Notes: generated by a model not told the origin, from the letters alone. 64,000 nucleotides of DNA from Paramesorhizobium salinisoli (GCF_003335045.1 NZ_QOZG01000007.1:186001-250000), one strand, 5' to 3'; counted from the first letter of the stretch, positions 26,490 through 36,096 are shown. Numbers and translations: made by a program.

Positions 26490-27041
26490 TCACGGCGCCA
26501 TCGGGGTCCGACCTTTGCTATCGTTGGTAGACCCATTTTCATTTAGGTAATTGAGAAGGCCATCTTTCAGCTTCGGCCGCGGCTGGAAGGCGACCAAGCC
26601 ACGGTGCTCTTCGGGATCAAATCCCGCTTTCCGGATCGCTCCGAAGATGTGAGCCTCTACCCAGTCGGCGCCTTCCTTCAACAACTCAAGCGAATTGCGC
26701 CCCTCAAACTGCACTCCCTTCATTAGCAGCACAGGACGCGCACCGTCGTCGTCCATCATCAGGAGCGAGAGCCGGGCGGCGCGGAACGTGCCGTCCGGTT
26801 TCATCCAGGCCTCGTAGGCCTGCCACTGGTATTCGTGGATAACGTTGTCGCGCTCCTGTTTAAGAAACTTCCAGAAGATGGCATGCTCATCTTTTTGAGC
26901 CCTGATAGCTTTCCACTCGGCTGCTATCTCTTCCCTTATGCCCGGAGCCAAGCATGACTTCGCGTCCACCCTGAACAAATCGATTGCGGTCCTGAGAACG
27001 GCGCAGGTGCCGATCCAGGCACCCAGAGCGCCAGCCCGCAA
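26490..27041 (-). CDS. Unknown protein, N-terminally truncated at a deletion junction
   Basis: The C-terminal 160 residues look coding: IREEIAAEWKAIRAQKDEHA, IFWKFLKQERDNVIHEYQWQ, DGTFRAARLSLLMMDDDG, and KAGFDPEEHRGLVAFQPRP. Charged helices with VIHEY recall HEPN-like or similar small helical domains, but I do not recognise a family. The first 20 or so residues overlap the end of the MocR gene and do not look natural. The gene probably lost its own 5' end when a deletion fused it to the MocR gene; whether it is expressed is unknown. Confidence 0.5.
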   Translation of the reverse strand: MRAGALGAWIGTCAVLRTAIDLFRVDAKSCLAPGIREEIAAEWKAIRAQKDEHAIFWKFLKQERDNVIHEYQWQAYEAWMKPDGTFRAARLSLLMMDDDGARPVLLMKGVQFEGRNSLELLKEGADWVEAHIFGAIRKAGFDPEEHRGLVAFQPRPKLKDGLLNYLNENGSTNDSKGRTPMAP

Positions 27042-28171
27042 CCATCGGCAATGTCGATACCGCGCTCCCGCAGGGCAGCCGCAAGCCCGCTGCAGCGTTC
27101 ACGATAGCGCTCGCGTGCCGTCGCGATCGTGTCCCAGGTCGATTGCTGCCCGAGAAGCCAGGCGGCCGCGCCTTGCAGGACGCGGCTGGTCCATCCGGAA
27201 CTGAAGCTGCGATAGGACTGGATCTGCTCGATGATCGCAGAGGTGCTGGAAAGGACGGCCAGCCGCAGGTCGGGGCTGAGAGTCTTGGAATAGGAGACAA
27301 TATGGATGGTCCGCTCGGGGAAACGGGACCCCAGCGAAATCGGCGCGGACGGCGAGAGGTCGGCTGTGCCGTCGTCCTCGACAATCAGCATATCCGCGCC
27401 CTCGAGAACGTCTCCGAGCGCCCTCAGGCGATCGATGCCGATAGAGCGGCCAGTGACGGAGTGGATACGCGGCTGAAACAGGAAGGCCGCGGGGCGATGC
27501 TGCATCGCCGCCTGCAGCGACGACGGCAGCGGCCCGTTCTCGTCGCAGAGAACCGGCACGATCATGACGCCGAGATCCTCGAGAATGTCCAGCAGGCGCA
27601 TCCCGGTCGGATGTTCGATGGCCACTGCCGAGCCGGGCTGAACCAGCGCGTGCAGCAGCGTGTAAACCGCGTTATAGCCGCCGTTGGTGGCAAGGAATGC
27701 TTCAGCCTGATAAGGCCAGGTCCTTTCGGCGGCCTTCCGAAGTTCGGGCACGATCCTGCTGCGTTCGTAGCTGTTCATCCCGCTCGCCCTTGCCCCGTGA
27801 GCCATGGCTTCTGCCAGCGGCGGCAGCAGGGCCGCATCGGGCACGGCGAGCGTCAGGTCCAGAAAAGCCGCACCGTAATTGCCCGAGCTAGCGAGCCGTT
27901 CCGGCTTCGCAACGAACCTTTCGCCGCAAACCCAGGTGCCGTTTCTGCCCCTCCCGGTAATGATCTTCTGCCGACGCAACTCGCTCCAGGCTTCCGAAAC
28001 CGTCGCCGGGCTGACGCCCAGTTCGTAGGCGATATCGCGGATGGCAGGCAGGCGCGTGCCCACCGGAAGGACACCGGCCCGAACCAAGGCACTGGTTTCC
28101 AAGGAAATTCCGCGCATGGTTCGATTGTTAATCTTTTTTGCAAGCCAGTCGGCCGCGACAATCTCGCCCAT
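26936..28171 (-). CDS. MocR-type GntR/aminotransferase regulator, C-terminally truncated
   Basis: 411 residues. A GntR winged helix (LPAIRDIAYELGVSPATVSE) is followed by a fold-type I aminotransferase domain with EHPTGMRLLDILEDLG, ADMLIVEDDG and the PLP lysine in HIVSYSKTLSPDLR. The sequence is family-like up to ADGCGLALWVP, then becomes Pro/Ser-rich and ends. The usual final 50 or so residues are missing, replaced across a deletion junction at about 27.03 kb. DNA binding may remain; ligand sensing may be impaired. It is divergent from the NMT1-like gene with a symmetric operator between them. Confidence 0.75.
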   Translation of the reverse strand: MGEIVAADWLAKKINNRTMRGISLETSALVRAGVLPVGTRLPAIRDIAYELGVSPATVSEAWSELRRQKIITGRGRNGTWVCGERFVAKPERLASSGNYGAAFLDLTLAVPDAALLPPLAEAMAHGARASGMNSYERSRIVPELRKAAERTWPYQAEAFLATNGGYNAVYTLLHALVQPGSAVAIEHPTGMRLLDILEDLGVMIVPVLCDENGPLPSSLQAAMQHRPAAFLFQPRIHSVTGRSIGIDRLRALGDVLEGADMLIVEDDGTADLSPSAPISLGSRFPERTIHIVSYSKTLSPDLRLAVLSSTSAIIEQIQSYRSFSSGWTSRVLQGAAAWLLGQQSTWDTIATARERYRERCSGLAAALRERGIDIADGCGLALWVPGSAPAPFSGPQSICSGWTRSHAWLRA

Positions 28172-28185
28172 TTTGGAACCATCTT

Positions 28186-28235
28186 TAAATGTTCAGTAAC
28201 ATAATAACATTTGTGACATTAAAGATGAACATTTA
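28186..28235 (+). promoter_or_regulatory. Inverted repeat between MocR and NMT1-like genes
   Basis: TAAATGTTCA (28186-28195) and TGAACATTTA (28226-28235) are exact ten-base inverted repeats separated by 30 AT-rich bases that contain further TAACAT-like elements. The position between divergent regulator and target is typical for MocR binding and autoregulation. Binding is inferred. Confidence 0.6.
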
Positions 28236-28257
28236 GTTTCTGGCCGTTGACAGAATT

Positions 28258-29229
28258 ATGAGCCCTGAAATGACGTTGAAACTTCGCATAGCTCTCCGCG
28301 ACTGGGACTACATGACCCCGTTGGTCCTGGGAGATGTTTTCTCTCCTCGCCTCCACATCGAGGTAGATCGCGTCGGGACGCTCGTTTCCAACATCGCCAA
28401 GGACGAAGCCCATGATGCGGCTGAAATATCCTTCAGCCGCTACGCGCTGCTTCGTCACGACGGTGACGATAGCGTCGTCGGAATGCCGAACTTCATCATG
28501 CGCGGGTTTCGCCATCGCTGCATCATCACTACGAAGGAGAGCTCGATCCGCAAGCTCGCTGACCTCGCCGGCAGAAAGATCGGCGTGACCGGCTGGCGAG
28601 ACTCCGGCAATATCTGGACGCGTGCGGCCTGCCGGCGCGAAGGCGTCGGCGTCGACGACGCCATGTGGTATGCGGGCCGCCTCACCGAGGCTCATCCCAT
28701 CACGGATCGTCTCGACGGATTTGGCCGGCCCGGCCGGATCGAGGCCGCACCCGGCGAGCGGCCCATGATCGAGCTCCTGAAGGAAGGCGGTCTCGACGCC
28801 ATCTTCACCCCATTCATGCCGAAGGGCTTCTTCGATCAGGATTCGCCTTTCCGCCAGGTCCTGGACGATTATCGTTCGTCGGAAGTCGCCTATTTCAACG
28901 AGGTTGGCTACGTGCCGGGCATGCACCTGATAGGCTTCAAGGCCGAACTCGTACAGGAACATCCCTGGGTCATGGGTGAGCTCAGCGCCCTGATCGACGA
29001 ATCCCAGCGCATGTGGCTCGAAAAACGCGAAAAATACGCAGACACGACCCCGTGGATGATTGACGAACTGCGCCGCTGCGCCTCCGACTTGCCGCCAAGC
29101 TGGAATATCAGCGGGTTCACGGAAAACGAGAAGATGATTACCGACTTTGCGAGCGAGCTTTACGCACAGAAGCTCCTTCCTCGGAGGCTCACTCCCGCCG
29201 AGTTCTTTCCGTCGCATGCAAGAGGTTAA
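28258..29229 (+). CDS. NMT1/4,5-dihydroxyphthalate-decarboxylase-like solute-binding domain protein
   Basis: 323 residues; ATG 28258, with 28270 as alternative; neither has a good ribosome site. No signal peptide is visible. The sequence LRIALRDWDYMTPLVLGDVF, KLADLAGRKIGVTGWRDSGN and DAIFTPFMPKGFFDQ follows the periplasmic-binding-protein-like fold used by PhtD-type decarboxylases and NMT1-like proteins. Lack of a signal peptide favours a cytosolic enzyme or sensor. It heads a cluster with an amino-acid ABC transporter and an amidohydrolase, so it may act on the same imported compound. Confidence 0.72.
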   Translation: MSPEMTLKLRIALRDWDYMTPLVLGDVFSPRLHIEVDRVGTLVSNIAKDEAHDAAEISFSRYALLRHDGDDSVVGMPNFIMRGFRHRCIITTKESSIRKLADLAGRKIGVTGWRDSGNIWTRAACRREGVGVDDAMWYAGRLTEAHPITDRLDGFGRPGRIEAAPGERPMIELLKEGGLDAIFTPFMPKGFFDQDSPFRQVLDDYRSSEVAYFNEVGYVPGMHLIGFKAELVQEHPWVMGELSALIDESQRMWLEKREKYADTTPWMIDELRRCASDLPPSWNISGFTENEKMITDFASELYAQKLLPRRLTPAEFFPSHARG

Positions 29230-29299
29230 TTGACGCCTTCGCCAGTTCCAACCATTCGATGACGCAAACCTTGCCAGACCAAAAAAGGGGAAATACCGC

Positions 29300-30187
29300 A
29301 TGCATTCGAAACTGATTGGTTCCGCTTTCGTCGGCCTCATGCTGACAGGCCTCGCGCTCGCCGAGGAAGCCGCAATGCCGCAGCAGTCCGTGAACGAGGA
29401 GCTTCGCGCCCGTCTGCCGGAAAAAATTCGCGCCGAAGGCAAGATGATCTCCGTCAACAACGGCTCCTTCCCTCCCTACGAGATAGTGATGGGAACCGAG
29501 ATGGATGGTGCCAGCGAAGACCTCACTGAGGCGCTCGGCCAGTTGCTTGGCATCGAGATCGAGCATGCGACCGTCGGCGGCCTTCCGGCGCTGCTGGCCG
29601 GCGTCAACTCCGGGCGCTACCAGTTTGCCTTCGGACCGGTCGGCGACTTCAAGAGCCGCGAGGAAGCCAACGACTTTGTCGACTGGGTGCAGGAATTCGT
29701 TGTCTTCGCCGTTCAGCGGGGCAACCCCAAGAGCATCGTCTCGCTCGAAACCTCCTGCGGCAACCGCATCGCCGTGATGGCCGGCGGTTCGGCCGAGCGC
29801 GTAATCCAAGCCCAGTCGGAAAAATGCAAGGTGGACGGCAAGGCGCCCGTCGGAATCCAGTCCTACACCGACCAGCCGAGCTCGATCCTGGCGGTCCGCT
29901 CCAAACGCGCCGACGCCTTCTTCTCCTCGCAGGCACCGCTCACCTATTTCGTATCCCAGGCCAATGGCCAGCTCGAGCTCACCGGCGTCGGCGAAAAGAA
30001 CGGCTTCGACAATCTCTACCAGGGCGCCGTCGTACCGAAAGGTTCGGAACTCGGCCCTCTGTTACACGACGCGGTCAAGATCCTGATGGACAATGGCACC
30101 TACGAAGCGATCATGAAGAAGTGGGGCCTTGAGAACAACATGATCAAGCAGCCCGGCATCAATCTCGGAGGCCAGCTGCCGAAATGA
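29300..30187 (+). CDS. Amino-acid ABC transporter substrate-binding protein (family 3)
   Basis: 295 residues with an AGGGGAAAT-like ribosome site. Signal peptide: KLIGSAFVGLMLTGLALAEE. The mature domain begins ISVNNGSFPPYEIVMGTEMD and contains SEDLTEALGQLLGIEIEHAT and KILMDNGTYEAIMKKWGL, all typical of family-3 (SBP_bac_3) proteins. It delivers an amino acid or derivative to the permease encoded four bases inside its own stop. Ligand unknown. Confidence 0.88.
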   Translation: MHSKLIGSAFVGLMLTGLALAEEAAMPQQSVNEELRARLPEKIRAEGKMISVNNGSFPPYEIVMGTEMDGASEDLTEALGQLLGIEIEHATVGGLPALLAGVNSGRYQFAFGPVGDFKSREEANDFVDWVQEFVVFAVQRGNPKSIVSLETSCGNRIAVMAGGSAERVIQAQSEKCKVDGKAPVGIQSYTDQPSSILAVRSKRADAFFSSQAPLTYFVSQANGQLELTGVGEKNGFDNLYQGAVVPKGSELGPLLHDAVKILMDNGTYEAIMKKWGLENNMIKQPGINLGGQLPK

Positions 30188-31110
30188 ACGAAACCGCCGT
30201 CGTGAAAGCGCAGCCTTCGGGCGGCGCGGACTTTCGGGATGTCGCGACCGCGCATACCCCGTTCCGAACCGGGCGGCTCGTCCTTTGGGTCATCCTCGCC
30301 CTCGTCGTCGCCAATTTTGCCTGGATCGTCGCGCATAACGAGAATTTCGGCTGGCCGGTCGTCGCCCGGTACTTCTTCGACCCCACCGTCATCAGCGGGC
30401 TCTATGTCAGCCTCGGCTTGACGGTGATTGCCATGATTCTCGGCATCGTCCTCGGCCTCGCCGTCGCCATCGCCCGGATGTCGAGCGACCGGCTGGCGAA
30501 GTCCTTCGCCTCGCTGTTCATCTGGTTCTTCCGCGGCACGCCGCTGCTCGTGCAGCTGATTTTCTGGTACAATATGTCGACGCTGTTTCCGCAGCTGTCG
30601 ATCACCATTCCCTTTGGTCCCACGCTTGCGAGCTGGGACACGAACTCGGTGATCACGCCGATGGCCGCGGCAATCGTCGGCCTTGCGCTCAATGAAGCCG
30701 CCTATATGGCGGAAATTATCCGCGGCGGTCTTCTTTCCGTCGATCGCGGCCAGACCGAAACGGCGGAAGCCTTCGGTATGACCAAGGCCCGCGCGCTCTG
30801 GCGGATCATCATTCCGCAAGCCATGCGCTCAATCGTACCGCCCACCGGCAATCAGCTCATCAGCATGATCAAGGCGACCTCGCTCGTCAGCGTCATCGCC
30901 ATGGCCGACCTGCTCTACTCGGTTCAGTCGATCTACAACCGGACCTTCGAAATCATTCCGATGCTTCTGGTGGCCGTGATCTGGTACCTGCTGATCACCT
31001 CGATCCTCAATGTCGGCCAGAGCTACGTGGAGGCCTATTACGGCCGCAGTGATCGCCGCAATGGAGAGGCCGCAAAACCCGCCGCAGCAACAGACGAGGC
31101 AAGCCATTGA
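30184..31110 (+). CDS. Amino-acid ABC transporter permease (HisM/HisQ type)
   Basis: 308 residues, start overlapping the binding-protein stop (ATGA). Multiple membrane segments, and the EAA loop [20 protein letters not shown] for ATPase contact. The N-terminal 45 residues are a polar extension. [20 protein letters not shown] precedes the EAA motif as in polar amino-acid permeases. A single permease suggests a homodimer. Confidence 0.88.
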   Translation: MNETAVVKAQPSGGADFRDVATAHTPFRTGRLVLWVILALVVANFAWIVAHNENFGWPVVARYFFDPTVISGLYVSLGLTVIAMILGIVLGLAVAIARMSSDRLAKSFASLFIWFFRGTPLLVQLIFWYNMSTLFPQLSITIPFGPTLASWDTNSVITPMAAAIVGLALNEAAYMAEIIRGGLLSVDRGQTETAEAFGMTKARALWRIIIPQAMRSIVPPTGNQLISMIKATSLVSVIAMADLLYSVQSIYNRTFEIIPMLLVAVIWYLLITSILNVGQSYVEAYYGRSDRRNGEAAKPAAATDEASH

Positions 31111-31886
31111 CCGCCGTCCATAACGCAAGACCTCTCGTGCAGGCCCGAAATGTCCATAAATCCTTCGATCAGCTCGAAGTGCTGAAGGGCATAGATCTCA
31201 ACGTGATGCCGGGAGAGGTTGTGGCCATCCTCGGCCCCTCCGGTTCGGGCAAATCCACCTTGCTGCGCTGCATCAACCACCTTGAAGCCATCCACAAGGG
31301 CTATATCGAGGTGGACGGCGAACAGATCGGCTACAGGGTGCGCAACAATCGGCTGGAGAAGCTCTCCTCCAGTGGCATTGCCCGTCAGCGCCGCAAGATT
31401 GGCATGGTGTTCCAGCAGTTCAACCTCTATCCGCACATGACGGTGCTGCAGAACATTATCGAGGCGCCAGTCGGCGTGCATAAGGAGAACCGCAAGGATG
31501 CCATCGAGAACGCCAGGCGCCTCCTTGACCGGGTGGGGCTTTCGGAGAAGACCGATAGCTTTCCGCGCCAGCTCTCCGGCGGCCAGCAGCAGCGCGTCGC
31601 CATCGCCCGCGCACTAGCCATCAAGCCGAAGCTGATGCTGTTCGACGAGCCAACCTCCGCACTCGATCCAGAACTCGTCGGCGAGGTGCTGGCAACCATG
31701 CGCGATCTCGCCAGCGAGGGCCTGACGATGATTGTCGTCACGCACGAAATCAGCTTTGCCCGCGAGGCGGCCGACCGCGTGGTCTTCATGGATGGCGGCC
31801 ACCTTATCGAGATGGGCAAGCCCGAGGACGTTATCGGCAATCCGCAACATCCACGTACACAGGCCTTCCTGTCCCGATTCCTCTAA
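31107..31886 (+). CDS. Amino-acid ABC transporter ATP-binding protein
   Basis: 259 residues; the start is TTG within the TTGA overlap of the permease stop. Walker [14 protein letters not shown]-loop [15 protein letters not shown], signature [15 protein letters not shown], Walker [16 protein letters not shown] and the switch His in VVTHEIS are all intact. GlnQ-type energiser of the importer. Confidence 0.92.
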   Translation: MTAVHNARPLVQARNVHKSFDQLEVLKGIDLNVMPGEVVAILGPSGSGKSTLLRCINHLEAIHKGYIEVDGEQIGYRVRNNRLEKLSSSGIARQRRKIGMVFQQFNLYPHMTVLQNIIEAPVGVHKENRKDAIENARRLLDRVGLSEKTDSFPRQLSGGQQQRVAIARALAIKPKLMLFDEPTSALDPELVGEVLATMRDLASEGLTMIVVTHEISFAREAADRVVFMDGGHLIEMGKPEDVIGNPQHPRTQAFLSRFL

Positions 31887-31959
31887 AATTCCGAATCCTT
31901 CCCGACTTGGCGCGGCTCATTTGGCCGGCGCTCCCTTTCCATCTCTCCCGGACGGTCTC

Positions 31960-33141
31960 ATGCTCAACGACAATCAATACGCCCGCGTTTCCGATTTCGA
32001 ACCGATGGAGGCCGAGCTGAAGGCGACGCGCCAGCATCTGCACGCGCATCCGGAACTTTCTCTGGAAGAAGTCGAAACCGCGCGCTTCGTTGCCGAAATG
32101 CTTGAAGGCTGGGGTTACGAAGTGACGCGAAAGGTGGGTGGCCATGGTGTCATCGCACGTCTGACGAATGGCACGAGCAGGAAGAGCATCGGCATTCGCG
32201 CTGACATGGATGCGTTACCGATCATGGAAGATACCGGACTTCCCTATGCCAGCAAATCGCCCGGCAAGATGCATGCCTGCGGCCATGACGGACACACGAC
32301 TGTGCTCCTGGGTGCTGCGGAGTATCTGGCCAAGACCCGCCGCTTCGACGGCACCGTGACGCTGATCTTCCAACCAGCCGAAGAAAACGGCAAGCCCAGC
32401 GGCGCGCAGAATATGATCGAGGACGGGCTCTTCGAACGTTTCCCGGTCGATGCGATCTTCGGCCTGCACAACCACCCGGGCGCGCCGGAAGGCTCGCTCC
32501 TGCTGCGCTCGGGCCCGATGATGGCCTCGTCCGACACGGTCAACATCACCATCAGAGGCAAGGGAGGCCATGCCTCACGCCCGCACCTGACGGTCGACCC
32601 TGTCGTCGTCGCCTGCAACCTCGTCGTTTCGCTACAGACGGTCGTCTCGCGCAATGTCGATCCGACCCAGACGGCCGTTGTAACCGTCGGCACGATCCAC
32701 GCCGGTGAGGCGGTCAACGTCATTCCAGAATATGCGAAGCTCGCGCTCAGTGTGCGCTGCTTCGAGCCCAAGATCCGCGGCCTGCTCGAAGCGCGTATCA
32801 TCAAGCTCGCCCGCTCGATCGCCGAGGGGCATGACGCCACCATCGAGATCGGCTACGAGCGCGGCTATCCGGTCGTGGTGAACTCCGAAGCTGAGACGGC
32901 CTTTGCCCGCACCGTAGCGGAAGAACTGATCGGTGTCGACAAGGTCTCGACTTGTCCCCTTATCCCAGGCAGCGAGGACTTTGCCTATTTCCTCGAACAC
33001 AGGCCGGGAAGCTTTCTGCGCCTCGGCAACGGCATGAACTCGGCCACCCTGCACAGCCCGCAATACGATTTCGCCGATGGCAGCCTGACGGTCGGTGCGG
33101 CGCTGTGGGCGCGGCTCGCGGAGCGTTTTCTGCAGAGATGA
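31960..33141 (+). CDS. M20 family amidohydrolase (hippurate/N-acyl amino-acid hydrolase type)
   Basis: 393 residues from ATG 31960; the frame stays open upstream but overlaps the ATPase gene antithetically. Metal ligands are readable: IGIRADMDALPI, MHACGHDGHT, PAEENGKPSGA and CPLIPGSEDFAYF. The lid domain includes the GKGGHASRPH histidine. It cleaves N-acyl amino acids or similar amides in the cytosol. Being 73 bases after the ABC ATPase, it is probably in the same operon and would release the amino acid from an imported conjugate. Confidence 0.88.
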   Translation: MLNDNQYARVSDFEPMEAELKATRQHLHAHPELSLEEVETARFVAEMLEGWGYEVTRKVGGHGVIARLTNGTSRKSIGIRADMDALPIMEDTGLPYASKSPGKMHACGHDGHTTVLLGAAEYLAKTRRFDGTVTLIFQPAEENGKPSGAQNMIEDGLFERFPVDAIFGLHNHPGAPEGSLLLRSGPMMASSDTVNITIRGKGGHASRPHLTVDPVVVACNLVVSLQTVVSRNVDPTQTAVVTVGTIHAGEAVNVIPEYAKLALSVRCFEPKIRGLLEARIIKLARSIAEGHDATIEIGYERGYPVVVNSEAETAFARTVAEELIGVDKVSTCPLIPGSEDFAYFLEHRPGSFLRLGNGMNSATLHSPQYDFADGSLTVGAALWARLAERFLQR

Positions 33142-33686
33142 CGGCGGCACGCGCGGCACCGGTTCTGCCAGGGAGAGAAAGCCTCCACTTCGACCAATGA
33201 AACCTCGGTGCGGGGAACCATCTCGAGCGTGCTGATCGGCGCGTCCAAGATTGATTTTTGCTTTTTCGAACTCGCTACCAGTTTGCATGTGCATCGATCA
33301 TTTTCGCTGCGCAGTGAATAACCCATGTAGAGCAAATAACGGCGTCGCTTGCACGTCACCTCCTTCAAACAGGTAGTCCGCTTGCCCACATCGGCTTCAA
33401 CTGATGCAGCAGGCAATGTCGGCACTCCGCGGTCCGATGCCTTGGCTCGCCTTCCCTAGTGATCCACCGGTTTTGGCCGCAGCGCCGCCATACGGCGGTT
33501 ACTCGGGTAAGGGGCCGACCGATCCGGTGTTTTGGAATAACCCAGCGCTTCGACGATCCGAGCGTCGCTGATACGCATCAGCTTAATCGCGGAGCGAACC
33601 GCCATCGTCGAAGTTGAAGCGCCAGCGAGCGCCGGTATGCTGGCCAATCGGAACGCTTGAGCGCCGCGAATGCCGCCCTGCATAAA
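33142..33686 (-). other. Intergenic region with one doubtful short gene
   Basis: 545 bases. A 75-residue minus-strand frame (33456-33683) reads RSAIKLMRISDARIVEALGY and DRSAPYPSNRRMAALRPKP. It has no ribosome site I would trust and no known family. The remaining 300 bases show nothing. The reading may be a gene tail left from a deletion. Confidence 0.25.
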
Positions 33687-34352
33687 TCATGTGGCAATCC
33701 AGCTAGTGGCAGCATACGCACCGTAGAGCAGGCCGACTGTCACGCTGATTGCGAGCACGGACAGGCCGAGACCAACCGTTGCTGCCAGCCCGTCGCGCTC
33801 CAGCAAGGCCGTGGCGATGACGACCAGGGCGATGACCGGAAGGACGTTGCCGAAGGGGATCGGCAACGCGATGGCAATGGCGAGCAGAAGGACAGGGATG
33901 CCGAGAAGCTTCTGGGCTGCCGGGCCTGTGAGCCTTGGCAGCCGACCAGGACGGAGCAGTCTTTCGATCCATGAAATGCCAGGTGCGGTGTAGCGCACAA
34001 CGAGCGCGATCGTCTCTGCTGACATTCGGCGGCGGGCGACGAAGCGGGGAAATTTCAGGTGCCGGGCTCCGCCAATGATCTGGAGCGAAACAATCGCCAG
34101 ACAGGTTCCAAACAGCATGCCGAAGGGACCTGGGATCGGCGTCAGGGCAGGCAGAGCCAGAACAAGGATGGTAAAGGCGATGCTGGAGGTTCCAATCGTC
34201 TCCATCATTTCGGCGATGGAGAGGCTGCCCCTGCGGGCAGCCTCCTCGCTCAGTTGCTGCAGATGAGCTGAGGTGCTGCCACCACATTCTGGGCCCTTCG
34301 GCCCTTGGCTGCCTTCCATGCTTTTCATCGCCTTGGCCGGTTGTGTTGTCAT
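33687..34352 (-). CDS. exoD: ExoD family protein
   Basis: 221 residues, start overlapping the TerC stop by four bases. After a polar N-terminus it has ARRGSLSIAEMMETIG, then hydrophobic segments TSSIAFTILVLALPALTPIP and IPVLLLAIAIALPIPFGN, the pattern of ExoD. ExoD in Sinorhizobium affects exopolysaccharide and alkali tolerance; the molecular role is not known. Coupling to a TerC gene supports a membrane or ion-stress role. Confidence 0.85.
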   Translation of the reverse strand: MTTQPAKAMKSMEGSQGPKGPECGGSTSAHLQQLSEEAARRGSLSIAEMMETIGTSSIAFTILVLALPALTPIPGPFGMLFGTCLAIVSLQIIGGARHLKFPRFVARRRMSAETIALVVRYTAPGISWIERLLRPGRLPRLTGPAAQKLLGIPVLLLAIAIALPIPFGNVLPVIALVVIATALLERDGLAATVGLGLSVLAISVTVGLLYGAYAATSWIAT

Positions 34353-35347
34353 GCAGCCACCTTTTCACTGCGCGTCTTGACGAGGCTCCAGATGACGCCG
34401 CTGATGATAATGCCAAAGGTAATGCCAAGCGACAGGGCTGCCGGGAACTTTTCGAGGCCCAGGAGATCGGCGACGAAGATTTTCGAACCGATGAAGATGA
34501 GGACCACGGCCAGTGCCGGCTTCAGGTAGCGGAAGCGATGAATCATTGCGGCAAGTGCGAAGTACAGCGCGCGCAGGCCGAGAATGGCGAAAATATTGGA
34601 CGTATAGACCAGAAAAGGATCGGTGGTGATGGCAAAGATGGCGGGTACCGAGTCGACGGCGAAGATCACGTCGGCAACCTCGATCAGGACGAGCGCCATG
34701 AACAGGGGCGTGATGAACCAGACGAGCCTGCCGGTTTTGGGATCTGCCTGTCGGATGAAGAATTGTTCGCCGTGATGGGTCTCCGTCACGTTGAAACGGC
34801 GGCGCATGAAGCGCACCAGCGCATTGTTTGCGATGTCCGGCTCCGCTTCCTTCATAAACAGCATTTTCAGGCCCGTGATTACCAGGAAGGCGGCAAAGAC
34901 GTAGAGCAGCCATGAAAATTCGGCGACCAGTGTCGCGCCGACGCCAATCATGATGGCGCGCAGGACGAGAACGCCGAGGATGCCCCAGAACAATACCCGG
35001 TGTTGGTAGAGGCGCGGGACGGCAAAGAAGGAGAAGATCAGCGCGATGACGAAGACATTGTCGAGCGCGAGGGTCTTTTCGACAACGAAGCCGGTCATGT
35101 AGGCAAGGCCAGCATCAGCGCCGAGATACCACCAGACCCAACCGCCGAAGGCGATACCGAGCGAGATATAAAGGGTGGAGAGTATTATGCTCTCGCCGAC
35201 CTCGATCTCCTTGTTTTCCTTGTGTAGGACTCCAAGGTCAAAGGAGAGGACGACGATGACGAGAGCAAAAAAGCTGAGCCACATCCAGACAGGCTTGCCC
35301 AGCCAGTCGATGAACAGAAGCGATATATCCACGGGAGATGTCTCCAC
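34349..35347 (-). CDS. TerC/Alx family integral membrane protein
   Basis: 332 residues with about nine hydrophobic segments. The family blocks LSFDLGVLHKENKEI, TGFVVEKTLALDNVFVIALI (with acidic residues in the membrane) and DVIFAVDSVPAIFAITTDPF are conserved. Alx/TerC proteins are linked to manganese export and to tellurite or alkali stress. I looked for a yybP-ykoY manganese riboswitch upstream and could not support one. Operon with exoD. Confidence 0.9.
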   Translation of the reverse strand: METSPVDISLLFIDWLGKPVWMWLSFFALVIVVLSFDLGVLHKENKEIEVGESIILSTLYISLGIAFGGWVWWYLGADAGLAYMTGFVVEKTLALDNVFVIALIFSFFAVPRLYQHRVLFWGILGVLVLRAIMIGVGATLVAEFSWLLYVFAAFLVITGLKMLFMKEAEPDIANNALVRFMRRRFNVTETHHGEQFFIRQADPKTGRLVWFITPLFMALVLIEVADVIFAVDSVPAIFAITTDPFLVYTSNIFAILGLRALYFALAAMIHRFRYLKPALAVVLIFIGSKIFVADLLGLEKFPAALSLGITFGIIISGVIWSLVKTRSEKVAA

Positions 35348-35483
35348 CGGCGTGCGTTGTCGGAAAACGGTCCGACATCACAAGCGCGCCGGGGCGCCTG
35401 CCAGAGGGGCCCGGACCAGCGGGTTGGCCTAGATTTGGGCGGGGAGAGGCTGGAGTACAAGGCCGGGCGGCAAGTTTTTTGCT

Positions 35484-35700
35484 GCTTGCGTCCAAGCGCG
35501 ATGGCCTTTTCGAGGTCGTGTGCGATCATCACGACGGCGCGGTGTTCTTCCTGCCAAAGCCGCAGGACCGCGTTCTGCATGAGATGCCGCGAGTGGATGT
35601 CTAAGGCCGGGAACGATTCGTCGATCAGAATGACCTTCGGACCGGCAATGAGGGGTTGCGCCATCTGGGCAGGTTTACGCTGCCGCCGGCAGTTGATGCG
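35484..35700 (-). pseudogene. Remnant of a nitrate/taurine-type ABC ATPase
   Basis: Minus-strand reading QMAQPLIAGPKVILIDESFP, ALDIHSRHLMQNAVLRLWQE and HRAVVMIAHDLEKAIALG matches the Walker B to switch-His segment of SsuB/NrtD-like ATPases. The Walker B glutamate is kept (DES) but Walker A, Q-loop and signature are absent, and no start is available. Only about 70 residues of a lost transporter gene remain. Confidence 0.7.
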
Positions 35701-36096
35701 AGCGTTGAAAGCGAGATTACAGTTCGCCTCAAAGATCGGTGGGCGCCCCATGAAGCTTCCCCTCGAAGCCGAATTTTTCGGATGCCGGATTTGCTGATCG
35801 TACAAGACCAATATTCGGCGGGTGCCAAATCTTTGAACGCGAACGATACGTTTTCTCGCGCCAGTTCTTTTGCATAGCAACGCCGACGTTTACTGCCTTG
35901 AGGAGCAAGCGGAGCGCGATCAGGGACGGTTCCTTTTTTCTCTCAATCTGCAATATGCATATATGCGCAGGTTATTGATTATTATATTAGAATTAACTGT
36001 GAGACCAGCAATTTCAAGCAACTAGTTGAATTCGAAAATAATAAAAACTCTAATGTTGATTGTCTGTGGAAGGTTAATCGATGTGGGGGAAACATT
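35701..36096 (+). other. Gap with falling GC content
   Basis: About 400 bases. The first half shows short minus-strand frames with no family. The second half is clearly AT-rich compared with the surroundings and probably contains the promoter of the small gene that follows. Confidence 0.3.

Noticed and set aside
28219-29460. 413-codon open frame antisense to the NMT1-like gene
   Set aside because: No domain; overlaps the MocR/NMT1 promoter and two genes.
35348-35480. Possible manganese (yybP-ykoY) riboswitch upstream of terC
   Set aside because: The consensus paired regions could not be found in the leader.
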